DNA from: an uncultured Bacteroidales bacterium | GTDB lineage: Bacteria > Bacteroidota > Bacteroidia > Bacteroidales > Bacteroidaceae | Length of the DNA: 57,590 nt | Assembly (NCBI GenBank): GCA_902760315.1 | Contig: CACWFV010000009.1 | Span: forward strand, 1-57,590 | Reading direction: 5' to 3' | Shown here: piece after piece, positions 44,390 through 54,531 of the stretch | Layout of the letters: each line of letters begins with the position of its first letter | Position numbering within the stretch: position 1 is the stretch's first letter | Position numbers and translations under genes: made by a program | Notes under the pieces: generated by a model | What the model was told of the DNA's origin: nothing | What the model saw: only the letters and a program-made list of their open reading frames with translations | Databases searched by the model: none

Positions 44390-47300
44390 CTACCGAGTCA
44401 GCGAGAATTTCATGGATAGTCCGAAGTCACGAGTCGTCGTGGGATAACTGCTGCTGGAAAGGAGCGGCTTGTTGGTCTGGCGCTCATAGTAGGCCGAGAT
44501 GGTCAGCAGGCGCGACAGCGTGTAGTCGGCCATGAAGGAAATCTTCAGTGCCGAGTTGCCACTGCTGGCTGCCGAGGTGCGCGTAGCAATGTCGCGTGTG
44601 ATGGCAGCCTGGTCGCGCAGCGAAACATCGAGGCGCAGGTTGAGGTCGTGGTTGATGCCACCCCTGCCACGGCTGCTTGACGAAGACTCGTCGGCATTGG
44701 CGGTGTTCTTCTTGCCGCCCTGTGCCTTCTTTATTTTTCGGCTGGTGGCAGCACCAAATAGGCGGAAGTCACTAATCTTATAACCTAGTCCGATGACGAT
44801 GTCGTTAGAGCGGCTCTCGTTGATCTGTACACTGGTCATGGAGAGATTCAAGACACGCGTGCGGCGGTATTCGGCCTTGATGGTCATATTGTTGAGCAAC
44901 GTGACGTCGGCACCGATGAGTGGCGAGAAGCTCTCATTGATACTGACCGTAGGCACGTTCCAACCTAACAAGGAGGCCGTCTCGGTGCTGGAGGTATAGC
45001 TGCCCAGTGCAAAAACGCTCTTGTAGGAGTGGTTGATGTTGACGGACTTGAAGTGCTCGTTGAACCACTTCAGCTTGGAAAGTCCGGAGTAGCGGATGGT
45101 CCAGTTCGGCAAGAGCTTGGTGATGGCAGGAATGAAGTCCAGACTGCCACCACTGCCGGTATAGCTATCGAGGAAAGCAGGAATCATGACAGCGGCGCTG
45201 TATTGGTCGACGGTAGTGCCATAGTGGGCAGAGGCTCTCTCCTGGAAACGCGGCAGAGCATCGCAGAAGCGGTCGAAGGCTGCCGATGGGTAGCCGTTAT
45301 TGGCGTCACCCATAGACTCCAAAGCGGAGGAGATGGAGATGGTCGTCATGTTGAACGTGCCGGACTGTGTAGTGGGCTTGCCCTCATACATATACTGAAT
45401 GCTGCGCGAGCGGCTCTCGGTGCGCGAGGCGTTGAGGTCAATCTTCAGGTCACGAATGGGCTCCAAGGTGGCTCGCAACTGCAGGTCGACAGTCTTGTTG
45501 GTAGTAGCAGGCGTAGCAATGCTGTCAACCATGAGCAGCCAACCGTTGTCGGCAGCCTTGTCGAGGAAACTCTCGCCGGTCAGTCCGAAGGCAAAGTCGA
45601 GGCCGGGAGCCATGACGCCTCCTGTGCGCTGGCCAAAGGCATCACCCACCTCAGGCATGAATCCAGACAAAGACATGGCGTATTGGTTGCGATAGCTGAT
45701 GCCGACAGAGCGTACCATCATCAGGAAACGGGCGGCAGACTGGGCTACCTTGTACCAGCGCTCGTTCTCCAGGGCTGGCTTGGCCAATACGGTAAGCTTG
45801 ATGGTGGTAGAGTCAGTACCCTTGATGCTGATCTTATTTTGGTCCACGACCTTATATTTAATAGGATATGTGCGTCCGTCCTTGGTCTTGGCGGTAACGA
45901 TGAGTCGTTTAGACTTCTTGTTGTGTGAGACGGTGAAGGTCGTGTCGGGCAACAACTTCAGTTCCTTCTCGTAGGCATTCTTGTTCTTGGGCAGACGAGC
46001 CTGCTCGTTTTTGTTTGACGAGGATGAAGCATTGTCGCCCTTGTCATCTTTGCCAGACTTTCCCGCCTTGCTGTCTTTCTTTTTAGTATCTTTCTTTTTG
46101 GGGTCGGGTTTGGGAATAGCTTTCTTGAAACGCTCGTTGACCTTCTTGAGGAAGGGAATATGGTTGTAGAGCGTCTCCATATTGAGCGTGCTGTTGATGG
46201 TCAGCTGGCGGTTATTGGAAATGGTGTTGCCAAGCGACGTGCCATCCTCCGTCTCGCGACCACGTTCCCAATTGTAGGTGGCGGTATAGTTGGCATCGGC
46301 ATTCAGCCAGTCGAAGATGGGCAACTTGTTGAGCGGCAACTGATAGCTGGCGGTAAACGTCTGGCGGTAGTCCAATGGACGGCCGAAGTGCTTGATGCTG
46401 GTCCAGACGGAGTCTTTCCAAGCTTCGTAGCGGTCTGGATAGAGGTCTTTGTTGATAGGCTTATCACTGTAGGGTTCCTCAATCTCAGCCTGCGTACCCG
46501 ACTGGAAGTTGAGGTGCAGGTTCTTGGTGAGGTCCCAACGCAGCGAGAAGTCACGGTTCCAAAGGAACTGAGAACTGAACGTGGCGGGCAGCGACGAGTC
46601 TCCCAGATTGTCCATGTCTCGCTCTTGCAACTCGTAGTAGCTGCGCATGATTTCAGAATTGAACGAGACGTTCTGGGGCAGCCAGTTCAATGCAAAAGCC
46701 TTAGGCAGAGCCATCCACTTCGACTTGGACTTGGACTTCTTAAAGGGTTCCCAAGCCTTATAGACGGGCGTATAGCTGTAGTTCAGCGAACCGCGCCACT
46801 GGTCCTCATTCTCGTAGACGGTGGTATGACCTTGGGTATGGCGATGGGAATGGCTATAGCTGAAAGAGAAGTTGGCGGGGTCGTAGGGCATGGGGTGGCG
46901 CTTGGTCTTAATACCGAAGCGCACGTTGCTGAGTGAGAAATTAGTGCTGGTGGACTTGGTGACGGCAATATTCTCGATGGAGTCGCGCTCTTGGCTGTTG
47001 GCAGCGCCATCGAGTGCGTCGTCAAGGTTCATATCCGTATCCAACGGGTTGTACTTTGGTTTGGTAATCTCCTTGGTGACGGAATAGTAGAGGGGAGCCG
47101 TCACCTTCATCTTGTCGGGGAAGAATTTGCCTAACTCGACGGTAGTGGTCAGCGAGTAGGTCTTGTAATCATCGGTAGAGCGCGCTGCCACACCATCTTC
47201 CAGGCCACCAAAGCCCTCGGTAATAATTTTTCCTGTAAGGTTCACCGTGCCGACATCAGACAACTGCATATTGAGGGCACCGGAGGCTGCCCAGCCACCA

Positions 47301-50300
47301 TTGTTGACCACGTCCTGCAGGCGCAGTTCGTTGACCCAAACCTCGCCAGACTTCAGGCTGCCCGACAGATTGCGAACACCAATCATCATGGTCTTCACCT
47401 CTCCTAACGTGGGGTTACCCATGACACTGACCTGGTTGTTGGGCTGGTCGGGGTCGTAGTCACTGAAGAGTGTGGTGTAACTGGCAGTGCCCAGTCCGCG
47501 GGCCTTGTTACGGGCCTTTTTGACACGCGTGAATACGCTAAGGTCAATGTCGAGCATATTGTCTTGCGGCCAGACGGCACGACAATCGTCTACATTATAT
47601 TTATTATAGTCGCTGCGGTCAGGTGTCAGCTTCAAAGGAATGACATACTCATAGTAGTTATTCTTGTAGTCACTACCCATACGGATGAATACAGCCAACT
47701 GGTTGTCCTTCAAGTCGGTGGCGTCATTGACCAAATGGTTGGCATGCACAAACATCTGCATATGCTTATACTGGCGCAAATCAAGAACAGTGTTACGATA
47801 GATGGCCTTCGACTCGCCTGCTGAAAGGTTCTTGACAACCATAGACATTGCCTGCTCGTTGGCCTCCGTGAGCTGGGGCTGCGAGGGGTCAGTGACACGA
47901 GTAATGCCTGGAGGCAACACGTAGTTGACGGGCTGCTTGTTGTTGTTCTCTTCAATATTGACAGCGCTGACCTCCAAGGTACCGCTCTCACTGGTAGTGG
48001 ACAGGGGTTTCTGGTAGATACGCCACTCGCCGCGTACCAAGTCCAAAGAGCCAAAACGCAAGACGATGGGTTTCTGGAACTGGGTGAGGAACATACGCAT
48101 GAAGCGCACGCTGGTGAAGTCGTTGATAGAGCCCTCACGACTGGAATACTGACTCAAGGGAATGCGGAACTGGTACCACTTGACCGTCTCGCGACTACCA
48201 TTACGCAGCGACACAGAAGCCTCGCGGATGTCGGTGATGAAGTTCTGACCCAGCTGCATGTCTTCGGGACGGATGCTGACATGGTACTGGTAGTAGCGTT
48301 CATACTCGTTGAGGGTGTAGTCTTGGTTGATATCCTCAACATCGGGATAGGTCTTGTAAGAGGTGTCGTAACCTTCCGTCTGCTGGTCGTTGTCGGGAGA
48401 GTTGCCCTGAGGCATGTTGATACGCTTATAGCGTTCCAGAATACTGGCCTGGCGGGCGTCAAGATCTGAGCCACGGAAATAGTGGTAGTCATCGTTGGCA
48501 GGGTCGGCGGTCCATGCCTGACGTACGCTGTCCTCAACGTTAACCTGCTGCAGGAAGTCAGCATAGGCTGGGTAGAGCCGTTCTTCTTCGTCGTTGAGTC
48601 CGTTGAGACCAACGTCCTGCAAAGCGCGGGAACCACTGGTGGTAGCGAAAGCGTAGGTCTGGGTAGCCTGAACAGGTATCTTGCCCCATTGCGTCTCGGT
48701 AAACGAGCCGGTGCCGCCTACAGGCATGCCACTCTCATAGAACTTTTTGCCATCACGCAGAATATCCTCGCTGACTTCGCCCAGGTTAATGTAAAGGTCG
48801 CCACCATAGCTGCTGCCGTCAGACAGGGCAGAGTCATAGATGAACGGATCCATCAGCCAGAACTCGATATACTCCACGTTGGCCTGTTCGAAGTCGTTGG
48901 TATCCAGCTTGCGCATCATGCCGCCCCAACGCTGCTGAGGATTATTGAGCAGTCCTTTCGTCGTCACATCGGTTGTGAGGTTATAGGCGCCACGCTCCTG
49001 AGGATAGTAAGCCAGGTTGAGAATAGGCAACGTATTGGTGGCACCGCTATAGGTGGACTGGTCGCGGTTGGGATAGAGCTCGTTGACGTAAACAGCGCGT
49101 ACATAGTGGTTGGAGAGCTGTTCGATGTCGCTCTTGATATGGCTGGGCGTCAGACTGCTGGAACGGTAGGTGAACAGCGGGTCGATGGTGTACCACGACA
49201 ACAGGGCACGGTTGTAGCCACTTGATACTGACGTCTTGTCCTTGCTCTCCGGGAACATGCTGGGCACACTGGACATGACCCACGCGCTGGGTTCCAGAAC
49301 ACTGATGCCATTCTTGGCATTCTCGAAATCGTCAATGTATGAGGCATTGTCCTGCGTACCACTGGCAGTACCGGCTATGAGGTGTGCGAACTCGCCCGTG
49401 AAGGTGATCTGCGAGGGTTGTGTACAGTGCAACAAAGGCAGTTTGTCGAGTATATTGGTGAGCCACTGGCTCTCCGTCTTCCAGTTGACATTTAAACCCC
49501 ACAATGTATTCTTCAGCGGTTCAGAGCCCATGGTGACTTTCGACGTCAGGGATTGTTCGCTGAGGTGCTGCAAAGTACCGCCTATCTGGAAATCCTTGGA
49601 GAAGTCATACTCCCAATTGAAACCAAACATGCGCTTTCGCTGCATGCCGTAGTCGTTGTTAGACTCCAGCGAGACGTTGACACTGGTACCTGCATCGATG
49701 ATGCTCTGATTAAGGATGGTAACCTCGCCGGCAGAGTAGTCAACGGTATAGTCGCTGCCCTCGCTCAGTATGACGCCACCAGCTGTCACTACGACTGAGC
49801 CTTGCGGGACATTGTATGCTCCGAGCGAGATGACGTTGGCCGACGAGCCCTTGAACTGACCTGTCAGCAAAAACTTGTTCTTGTCGGTCATCTGAAGCGC
49901 TGCGGTTCGTGTGGTGTCATAGAGTTCGTGGAAAGCATATTTCGCCGCAGTCTGCGGGTCAACTCCACGGCGGATGAGAAAACTCTCAAGCGTCTGGCCA
50001 AAGGGTTCGGCGGATGGGAAGAAGACGCGGCCATTGCTGACGGTATAGCCCTGGACATAATCGAAATAGCCGTTGGGATGAGGTTTGAGATTATCGTCCA
50101 GACGGTCACAGCCCAAGCCGCGCAGAAGGGTAATCTCCTTTGTCTGCGCTTCAGGGATATAACTGACATAGACGCCTGTCGTATCGCTCTGGTATTTGAT
50201 GTCGAGACGGAACTTCTGCTTCTCCACATTGGTGGCCAGGTAGTAAACGTTTTTCATCATCAAGTCCCAGTTGGACTGCTTCGGATTGTTCGACGTATTC

Positions 50301-51802
50301 TTCAGCGACTTGACGAACAATGCTTCTTGAGCTTGAGTGTGGTCAGCGGCGAACTCACCGACGCGATAGGTACGGCCTCCATAAGTGAACTCGTAGGCCA
50401 CGGCCAGCACCTGGTCGGTCTGCAGGGCAGTCTTCAGCGATATATAGCCAAGTGCACTGTTCAGTGTATATTCTGACGAGGTGAGCAGACGGGCGGAGGA
50501 GAGTTTTTCAAAGTCTTCGCCACCTTCCATCACGGCTCCCAGTACGGATGATGCCTGGTCAATGTCGCGAGCAGCAGAATAGGTAGACGTCAGTGCGGCA
50601 TACTCGCCATTAGCACTATTGGAGGGCACCTCTGAGCGAGTGCCACCGCCCCATGTGGCTGACGTGCTCTCGGCTAAGTCTGAGAATGCCACGATGTTAC
50701 GTGAGTTGCTGGTCGTACCTGACTTGTTGGTGACCCACACTTCTATACGGGTAATGTTCACGCCGGTGGCCAATGTCGGCAATTGCTGCATGGCGGCATC
50801 GTAGCGCTCGCGGAAGTACTTGGCAAGGAAGAAGTGGCGGTTCTCCTCATAGTTGGCAACATTGAGTTCAAAGGGAGTGTACTGGGTGCCGCCCTTCGAA
50901 GAAACGCTCTTCGTCGTAGAATTCTTTTGCGACAGCACAGTTTGCAGCTTTAGCTTGCCAAACTGCATGTCTGTACGTATACCAAACAGGCTGCTGGCAC
51001 CTTTTACCAGAGAGTTATTAGAGGGGAAGGTGACGTTACCCGCTTCAACGAGCTTGATAATCTCGTCTTCCTTGCCCTCGTAGCGCAACTTCAGGTTCTT
51101 GCTATCGAAGTCGAAGGTAGCATCGGTGTTATAGTTCAACGACATATTCACCTTGTCGCCCACCTTACCCGTGACGTTGATATTGATTTTCTCGTCGAAG
51201 TCAATGGCCTTGGTCTTGCGATTACGCTCAGGCAGCGAGGGATTGTCTACATTCTTGAAATTGGCACCCAGCTTGAGTTCGGCAGTACCCTGCGTCTTGA
51301 TGCGCACACCGCCGGGACCAAAGATTTTCTCGGCAGGACCGAGGTCGAAGTGCATATCGGCAAAGTCAAACTTTTCCTTGCCCTTATTGGCCACATTCTC
51401 AGCATCCTTTCTGCGGAAGAAGCGCTCTCGCTCCCTGCGCTCGCTCCACTGACGATACTCTTCAGGCGTCATCAGCACGGGCGCATTCAGATACGACTCG
51501 CCAATCTTTGTTCCTAACAGATAGACATCCAGCGAGTCGTTATACTCCACCTGCTGTTTGATATTCTCCGGGAAGTGCAAGTCCAGGGCACTGGAGTCGA
51601 GGTCGGCAACTTCAATCGGTGCCGTCTTCTGAATCTTCCAACGAGCCTTCTCCAGCGTGTCCGCTGGAAGTGAAGAATGAAGAATGAAGAATGAAGAATT
51701 CGCTGCCGCCATCAATGATGGTAGCAGAAATGGAATGGCGACAAGCAGTCCTACAACTGCCCTGCATATCCACCTCGCGGTAGCAAATTCTTCATTCTTC
51801 AT
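44390..51802 (-). CDS. sprA: SprA, outer-membrane channel of the type IX secretion system
   Basis: 2470 residues, close to the roughly 2400 usual for SprA. SprA is a very large barrel that conducts T9SS cargo across the outer membrane. Recognisable pieces include KIFGPGGVRIKTQGTAELKL and DEKININVTGKVGDKVNMSL near the N-terminus and a strand-rich C-terminus ending in MKFSLTR. A Lys/Ser-rich low-complexity stretch lies in the last third (PDPKKKDTKKKDSKAGKSGK). The predicted start (MKNEEFATARW) and residues NSSFFILHSS are encoded by the two arms of a palindromic repeat. The hydrophobic signal-peptide core lies between them. ruvA is directly upstream, as in related genomes. Confidence 0.95.
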   Translation of the reverse strand: MKNEEFATARWICRAVVGLLVAIPFLLPSLMAAANSSFFILHSSLPADTLEKARWKIQKTAPIEVADLDSSALDLHFPENIKQQVEYNDSLDVYLLGTKIGESYLNAPVLMTPEEYRQWSERRERERFFRRKDAENVANKGKEKFDFADMHFDLGPAEKIFGPGGVRIKTQGTAELKLGANFKNVDNPSLPERNRKTKAIDFDEKININVTGKVGDKVNMSLNYNTDATFDFDSKNLKLRYEGKEDEIIKLVEAGNVTFPSNNSLVKGASSLFGIRTDMQFGKLKLQTVLSQKNSTTKSVSSKGGTQYTPFELNVANYEENRHFFLAKYFRERYDAAMQQLPTLATGVNITRIEVWVTNKSGTTSNSRNIVAFSDLAESTSATWGGGTRSEVPSNSANGEYAALTSTYSAARDIDQASSVLGAVMEGGEDFEKLSSARLLTSSEYTLNSALGYISLKTALQTDQVLAVAYEFTYGGRTYRVGEFAADHTQAQEALFVKSLKNTSNNPKQSNWDLMMKNVYYLATNVEKQKFRLDIKYQSDTTGVYVSYIPEAQTKEITLLRGLGCDRLDDNLKPHPNGYFDYVQGYTVSNGRVFFPSAEPFGQTLESFLIRRGVDPQTAAKYAFHELYDTTRTAALQMTDKNKFLLTGQFKGSSANVISLGAYNVPQGSVVVTAGGVILSEGSDYTVDYSAGEVTILNQSIIDAGTSVNVSLESNNDYGMQRKRMFGFNWEYDFSKDFQIGGTLQHLSEQSLTSKVTMGSEPLKNTLWGLNVNWKTESQWLTNILDKLPLLHCTQPSQITFTGEFAHLIAGTASGTQDNASYIDDFENAKNGISVLEPSAWVMSSVPSMFPESKDKTSVSSGYNRALLSWYTIDPLFTYRSSSLTPSHIKSDIEQLSNHYVRAVYVNELYPNRDQSTYSGATNTLPILNLAYYPQERGAYNLTTDVTTKGLLNNPQQRWGGMMRKLDTNDFEQANVEYIEFWLMDPFIYDSALSDGSSYGGDLYINLGEVSEDILRDGKKFYESGMPVGGTGSFTETQWGKIPVQATQTYAFATTSGSRALQDVGLNGLNDEEERLYPAYADFLQQVNVEDSVRQAWTADPANDDYHYFRGSDLDARQASILERYKRINMPQGNSPDNDQQTEGYDTSYKTYPDVEDINQDYTLNEYERYYQYHVSIRPEDMQLGQNFITDIREASVSLRNGSRETVKWYQFRIPLSQYSSREGSINDFTSVRFMRMFLTQFQKPIVLRFGSLDLVRGEWRIYQKPLSTTSESGTLEVSAVNIEENNNKQPVNYVLPPGITRVTDPSQPQLTEANEQAMSMVVKNLSAGESKAIYRNTVLDLRQYKHMQMFVHANHLVNDATDLKDNQLAVFIRMGSDYKNNYYEYVIPLKLTPDRSDYNKYNVDDCRAVWPQDNMLDIDLSVFTRVKKARNKARGLGTASYTTLFSDYDPDQPNNQVSVMGNPTLGEVKTMMIGVRNLSGSLKSGEVWVNELRLQDVVNNGGWAASGALNMQLSDVGTVNLTGKIITEGFGGLEDGVAARSTDDYKTYSLTTTVELGKFFPDKMKVTAPLYYSVTKEITKPKYNPLDTDMNLDDALDGAANSQERDSIENIAVTKSTSTNFSLSNVRFGIKTKRHPMPYDPANFSFSYSHSHRHTQGHTTVYENEDQWRGSLNYSYTPVYKAWEPFKKSKSKSKWMALPKAFALNWLPQNVSFNSEIMRSYYELQERDMDNLGDSSLPATFSSQFLWNRDFSLRWDLTKNLHLNFQSGTQAEIEEPYSDKPINKDLYPDRYEAWKDSVWTSIKHFGRPLDYRQTFTASYQLPLNKLPIFDWLNADANYTATYNWERGRETEDGTSLGNTISNNRQLTINSTLNMETLYNHIPFLKKVNERFKKAIPKPDPKKKDTKKKDSKAGKSGKDDKGDNASSSSNKNEQARLPKNKNAYEKELKLLPDTTFTVSHNKKSKRLIVTAKTKDGRTYPIKYKVVDQNKISIKGTDSTTIKLTVLAKPALENERWYKVAQSAARFLMMVRSVGISYRNQYAMSLSGFMPEVGDAFGQRTGGVMAPGLDFAFGLTGESFLDKAADNGWLLMVDSIATPATTNKTVDLQLRATLEPIRDLKIDLNASRTESRSRSIQYMYEGKPTTQSGTFNMTTISISSALESMGDANNGYPSAAFDRFCDALPRFQERASAHYGTTVDQYSAAVMIPAFLDSYTGSGGSLDFIPAITKLLPNWTIRYSGLSKLKWFNEHFKSVNINHSYKSVFALGSYTSSTETASLLGWNVPTVSINESFSPLIGADVTLLNNMTIKAEYRRTRVLNLSMTSVQINESRSNDIVIGLGYKISDFRLFGAATSRKIKKAQGGKKNTANADESSSSSRGRGGINHDLNLRLDVSLRDQAAITRDIATRTSAASSGNSALKISFMADYTLSRLLTISAYYERQTNKPLLSSSSYPTTTRDFGLSMKFSLTR

Positions 51803-51818
51803 TCTTTATTCTTCATTT
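51671..51818. repeat. Palindromic AAGAATG-repeat element (MITE-like)
   Basis: Two inverted arms of roughly 40 nt made of AAGAATG/AAGAATGAAGAATT units (51671-51709 and 51778-51818) surround a 68-nt centre. The right arm supplies the TGA stop of ruvA and the ATG of sprA. The centre encodes the hydrophobic core of the SprA signal peptide. A shorter related stretch lies inside the DUF2723 gene near 20374-20408. Confidence 0.7.
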
Positions 51819-52415
51819 TATCTGTTTCAAGGCCAGCTTCACCACCTGCTCAACAGGCAGGTCGGGCTGAGACTGCAAAATGGCCACGACAACCTTCTGA
51901 GTAGGTGCCGGAGCAAAGCCCAACATGGTGAGGGCGGCAACAGCCTCGTCGCGCACAGCATTGTTGACAGGAGCAGCCATGCTGCCACCGGCAGGAATCT
52001 CGTCGGCAATGCCAAGGGCTACTATCTTGTCGCGCAAGTCAACAATAATGCGCTGGGCTGTCATCTTGCCAATGCCCTTGATGCCCTTGATGAGGCGCTC
52101 GTCACCACGCGAGATGGCATTGCACAGCTCAGCAACACTCATCGACGACAGCATCATGCGGGCGGTATTGGCACCCACGCCGCTGACGCTGATGAGCAGT
52201 TCAAACATCTCACGCTCCTTCTTCGACACAAAGCCGTAGAGCACGTGAGCATCCTCGCGGATGGACTCATAGATGTACAACTTGACATCCTTCTTGTTCT
52301 GGATGGCAGTGTAAGTCGTCAACGAAATGTTGAGACCGTAGCCAACGCCTGCAGCCTCAACCGTAGCCATTGCGGGTGTCAGCTCTGTCAGCTCACCCTT
52401 CACATATTCAATCAT
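51813..52415 (-). CDS. ruvA: Holliday junction branch migration protein RuvA
   Basis: 200 residues. OB-fold N-terminus ([20 protein letters not shown]), two helix-hairpin-helix motifs ([38 protein letters not shown]) and a C-terminal RuvB-contacting three-helix domain. It binds four-way junctions and recruits RuvB. Its stop codon is provided by the palindromic repeat. Confidence 0.96.
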   Translation of the reverse strand: MIEYVKGELTELTPAMATVEAAGVGYGLNISLTTYTAIQNKKDVKLYIYESIREDAHVLYGFVSKKEREMFELLISVSGVGANTARMMLSSMSVAELCNAISRGDERLIKGIKGIGKMTAQRIIVDLRDKIVALGIADEIPAGGSMAAPVNNAVRDEAVAALTMLGFAPAPTQKVVVAILQSQPDLPVEQVVKLALKQIK

Positions 52416-52564
52416 ACTATTACTAATAGGTATATATACAATTTCCTAAACGGCCAACCTACCTCATTTATTGTATCAACACGGAAAAAACATGCTAATT
52501 TGACAAAATTAACAAGAAACGCTAAAAAAAGTAGAAAAAAGCTACGTATTTCCAAGAAATAATG

Positions 52565-52572
52565 TAACTTTG
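52565..52572 (+). promoter_or_regulatory. Promoter -7 box of ddh
   Basis: TAACTTTG, 65 nt before the ATG of the dehydrogenase gene. Confidence 0.65.
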
Positions 52573-52637
52573 CACACGAAAATGAGAATAATGCTGTTTT
52601 CTCGCAACACTGACAACACAATATATCAAATAAGACA

Positions 52638-53537
52638 ATGAAAAAAATCAGAGCAGCCGTAGTAGGTTACGGTAACATTGGAAAGTACACCATTCAGGCA
52701 TTGGAAGCCGCTCCCGACTTTGAAATTGCCGGCGTTGTGCGCAGAAACGGAGCAGCCGACAAACCCCTCGAGCTGACTCCCTATGAGGTTGTTAAGGATA
52801 TCAAAGAACTTAAGGATGTCGACGTGGCGATTCTGGCAACTCCCACTCGTTCATGCGAAGACTATGCCAAGCAGATTGTACCCCTCGGCATCAATACCGT
52901 CGACTCTTTCGACATACATACACAGATACGTGGCTACCGCGAACGCCAGATGGAGCTAAACAAACAGACGGGAACCGTCAGTGTCATTGCGGCAGGCTGG
53001 GATCCCGGCTCGGACTCCGTCGTACGCACACTGATGCAGAGTCTGGCTCCCAAAGGACTGAGCTACACGAATTTCGGCCCAGGCATGTCTATGGGACATA
53101 GCGTCTGCGCACGCTCCAAGGCAGGTGTTAAGAACGCACTGTCAATGACCATTCCCCTGGGTGAAGGCATTCATCGTCGCATGGTCTACGTGGAGTTGGA
53201 AGATGGCTACTCTCTGGAGCAGGTTACCAAGGACATCAAGGCCGACCCCTACTTCGCCAACGACGAGACACACGTATTCCAGGTGGAGAGTGTGGACGAC
53301 GTGCGCGACATGGGACATGGTGTTCACTTAGTGCGCAAGGGCGTCAGCGGACAGACGCAGAACCAGCGTCTGGAATTTAACATGCAGATTAACAACCCCG
53401 CTCTGACAGCTCAGGTACTGGTCAACGTGGCTCGCGCTTCCAAGCGCCTGCAGCCGGGCTGCTACACGATGGTAGAGATTCCCGTCATCGACATGCTGCC
53501 GGGTGACCGTGCTGACCTGATAGAGCATTTAGTATAA
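52638..53537 (+). CDS. ddh: meso-Diaminopimelate D-dehydrogenase
   Basis: 299 residues. Rossmann start RAAVVGYGNIGKYTIQALEA, then catalytic-domain landmarks DSFDIHTQIRGYRERQMELN and AAGWDPGSDSVVRTLMQSLA with GPGMSMGHS. It makes meso-diaminopimelate from tetrahydrodipicolinate with NADPH and ammonia, a shortcut of the lysine and peptidoglycan precursor route. Monocistronic with its own promoter and terminator. Confidence 0.95.
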   Translation: MKKIRAAVVGYGNIGKYTIQALEAAPDFEIAGVVRRNGAADKPLELTPYEVVKDIKELKDVDVAILATPTRSCEDYAKQIVPLGINTVDSFDIHTQIRGYRERQMELNKQTGTVSVIAAGWDPGSDSVVRTLMQSLAPKGLSYTNFGPGMSMGHSVCARSKAGVKNALSMTIPLGEGIHRRMVYVELEDGYSLEQVTKDIKADPYFANDETHVFQVESVDDVRDMGHGVHLVRKGVSGQTQNQRLEFNMQINNPALTAQVLVNVARASKRLQPGCYTMVEIPVIDMLPGDRADLIEHLV

Positions 53538-53562
53538 GGGACAGGCCTTTTTAGTCTCTTAT

Positions 53563-53605
53563 CCGGGTGGTCTTCTACTATTTAGGGAAGCCACCCGGTT
53601 TTTTT
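53563..53605 (+). terminator. Rho-independent terminator of ddh
   Basis: CCGGGTGG and CCACCCGG pair, extended by CTTC/GAAG with one bulge, followed by eight T. Confidence 0.92.
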
Positions 53606-53667
53606 TCTTGTCCCCCTGCTTTCACACCGGACAAATCTTTATAAAAAGGCAAAAAATCCTAATTTCT

Positions 53668-53698
53668 TTGGTATTTTGCGTGCTAATTCGTACCTTTG
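53668..53698 (+). promoter_or_regulatory. Promoter of the parA operon
   Basis: TTG at 53668-53670, 20 nt, TACCTTTG at 53691-53698. It decides the parA start: the ATG at 53608 lies upstream of it, the ATG at 53719 downstream. Confidence 0.8.
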
Positions 53699-53718
53699 CA
53701 GCCTATATCATATTTATT

Positions 53719-54483
53719 ATGGGAAAGATTATCGCATTAGCAAACCAAAAAGGCGGTGTGGGCAAAACCACAACCACTATCAACCTTGCAGCATCGTTAG
53801 CCACACTGGAGAAAAGTGTGCTCGTCGTTGACGCCGACCCACAGGCTAACGCCTCCAGCGGTCTGGGAGTCAACATTCAGGAAGTGGACTGCTCACTCTA
53901 TGAGTGCATTATCGACAAAGCCGACGTACGTGATGCCATATACACAACAGACATAGAGGGTCTGGATATCATACCCAGCCACATTGATTTGGTAGGAGCA
54001 GAAATAGAGATGCTCAATTTAGACAACCGCGAACGCGTCATCAGCAAGTTGCTGGAACCCATCCGTGACGACTATGACTTCATACTGATAGACTGCTCAC
54101 CGTCATTGGGACTCATTACCGTTAATTCTCTGACGGCAGCAGACTCCGTCATCATCCCCGTACAATGCGAATACTTTGCACTGGAGGGAATATCCAAACT
54201 GCTGAACACCATCAAAATCATCAAGACCAAACTCAATCCCAAATTGGAGATTGAAGGATTCCTGCTGACCATGTACGACTCACGCCTTCGTCTGGCCAAC
54301 CAGATTTACGACGAGGTGAAGCGCCATTTCCAGGAATTGGTCTTCAAGGCTGTCATCCAGCGAAACGTCAAACTCTCGGAAAGTCCTTCACACGGGCTGC
54401 CTGTCATTCTCTACGATGCCGACTCTACCGGCTCGAAGAATCACCTGGCACTGGCAAAGGAGATTATCAACAAGAATTCATAA
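53719..54483 (+). CDS. parA: Chromosome partitioning ATPase ParA (Soj)
   Basis: 254 residues from MGKIIALANQKGGVGKTTTT. Deviant Walker A KGGVGKTT, Walker A' in VLVVDADPQANAS, Walker B-like FILIDCSPSLGL. It partners with ParB encoded 48 nt downstream for origin segregation. The gap to parB contains a short tandem repeat. Confidence 0.96.
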   Translation: MGKIIALANQKGGVGKTTTTINLAASLATLEKSVLVVDADPQANASSGLGVNIQEVDCSLYECIIDKADVRDAIYTTDIEGLDIIPSHIDLVGAEIEMLNLDNRERVISKLLEPIRDDYDFILIDCSPSLGLITVNSLTAADSVIIPVQCEYFALEGISKLLNTIKIIKTKLNPKLEIEGFLLTMYDSRLRLANQIYDEVKRHFQELVFKAVIQRNVKLSESPSHGLPVILYDADSTGSKNHLALAKEIINKNS

Positions 54484-54486
54484 ATA

Positions 54487-54513
54487 CCGGAACACCGGAA
54501 CACCGGAATACCG
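54487..54513. repeat. 9-bp tandem repeat between parA and parB
   Basis: CCGGAACAC occurs twice exactly and a third time with one change (CCGGAATAC). The 48-nt intergenic space holds nothing else except the A-rich approach to parB. Confidence 0.75.
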
Positions 54514-54531
54514 AAAAAAAAAGAAAAGTAA

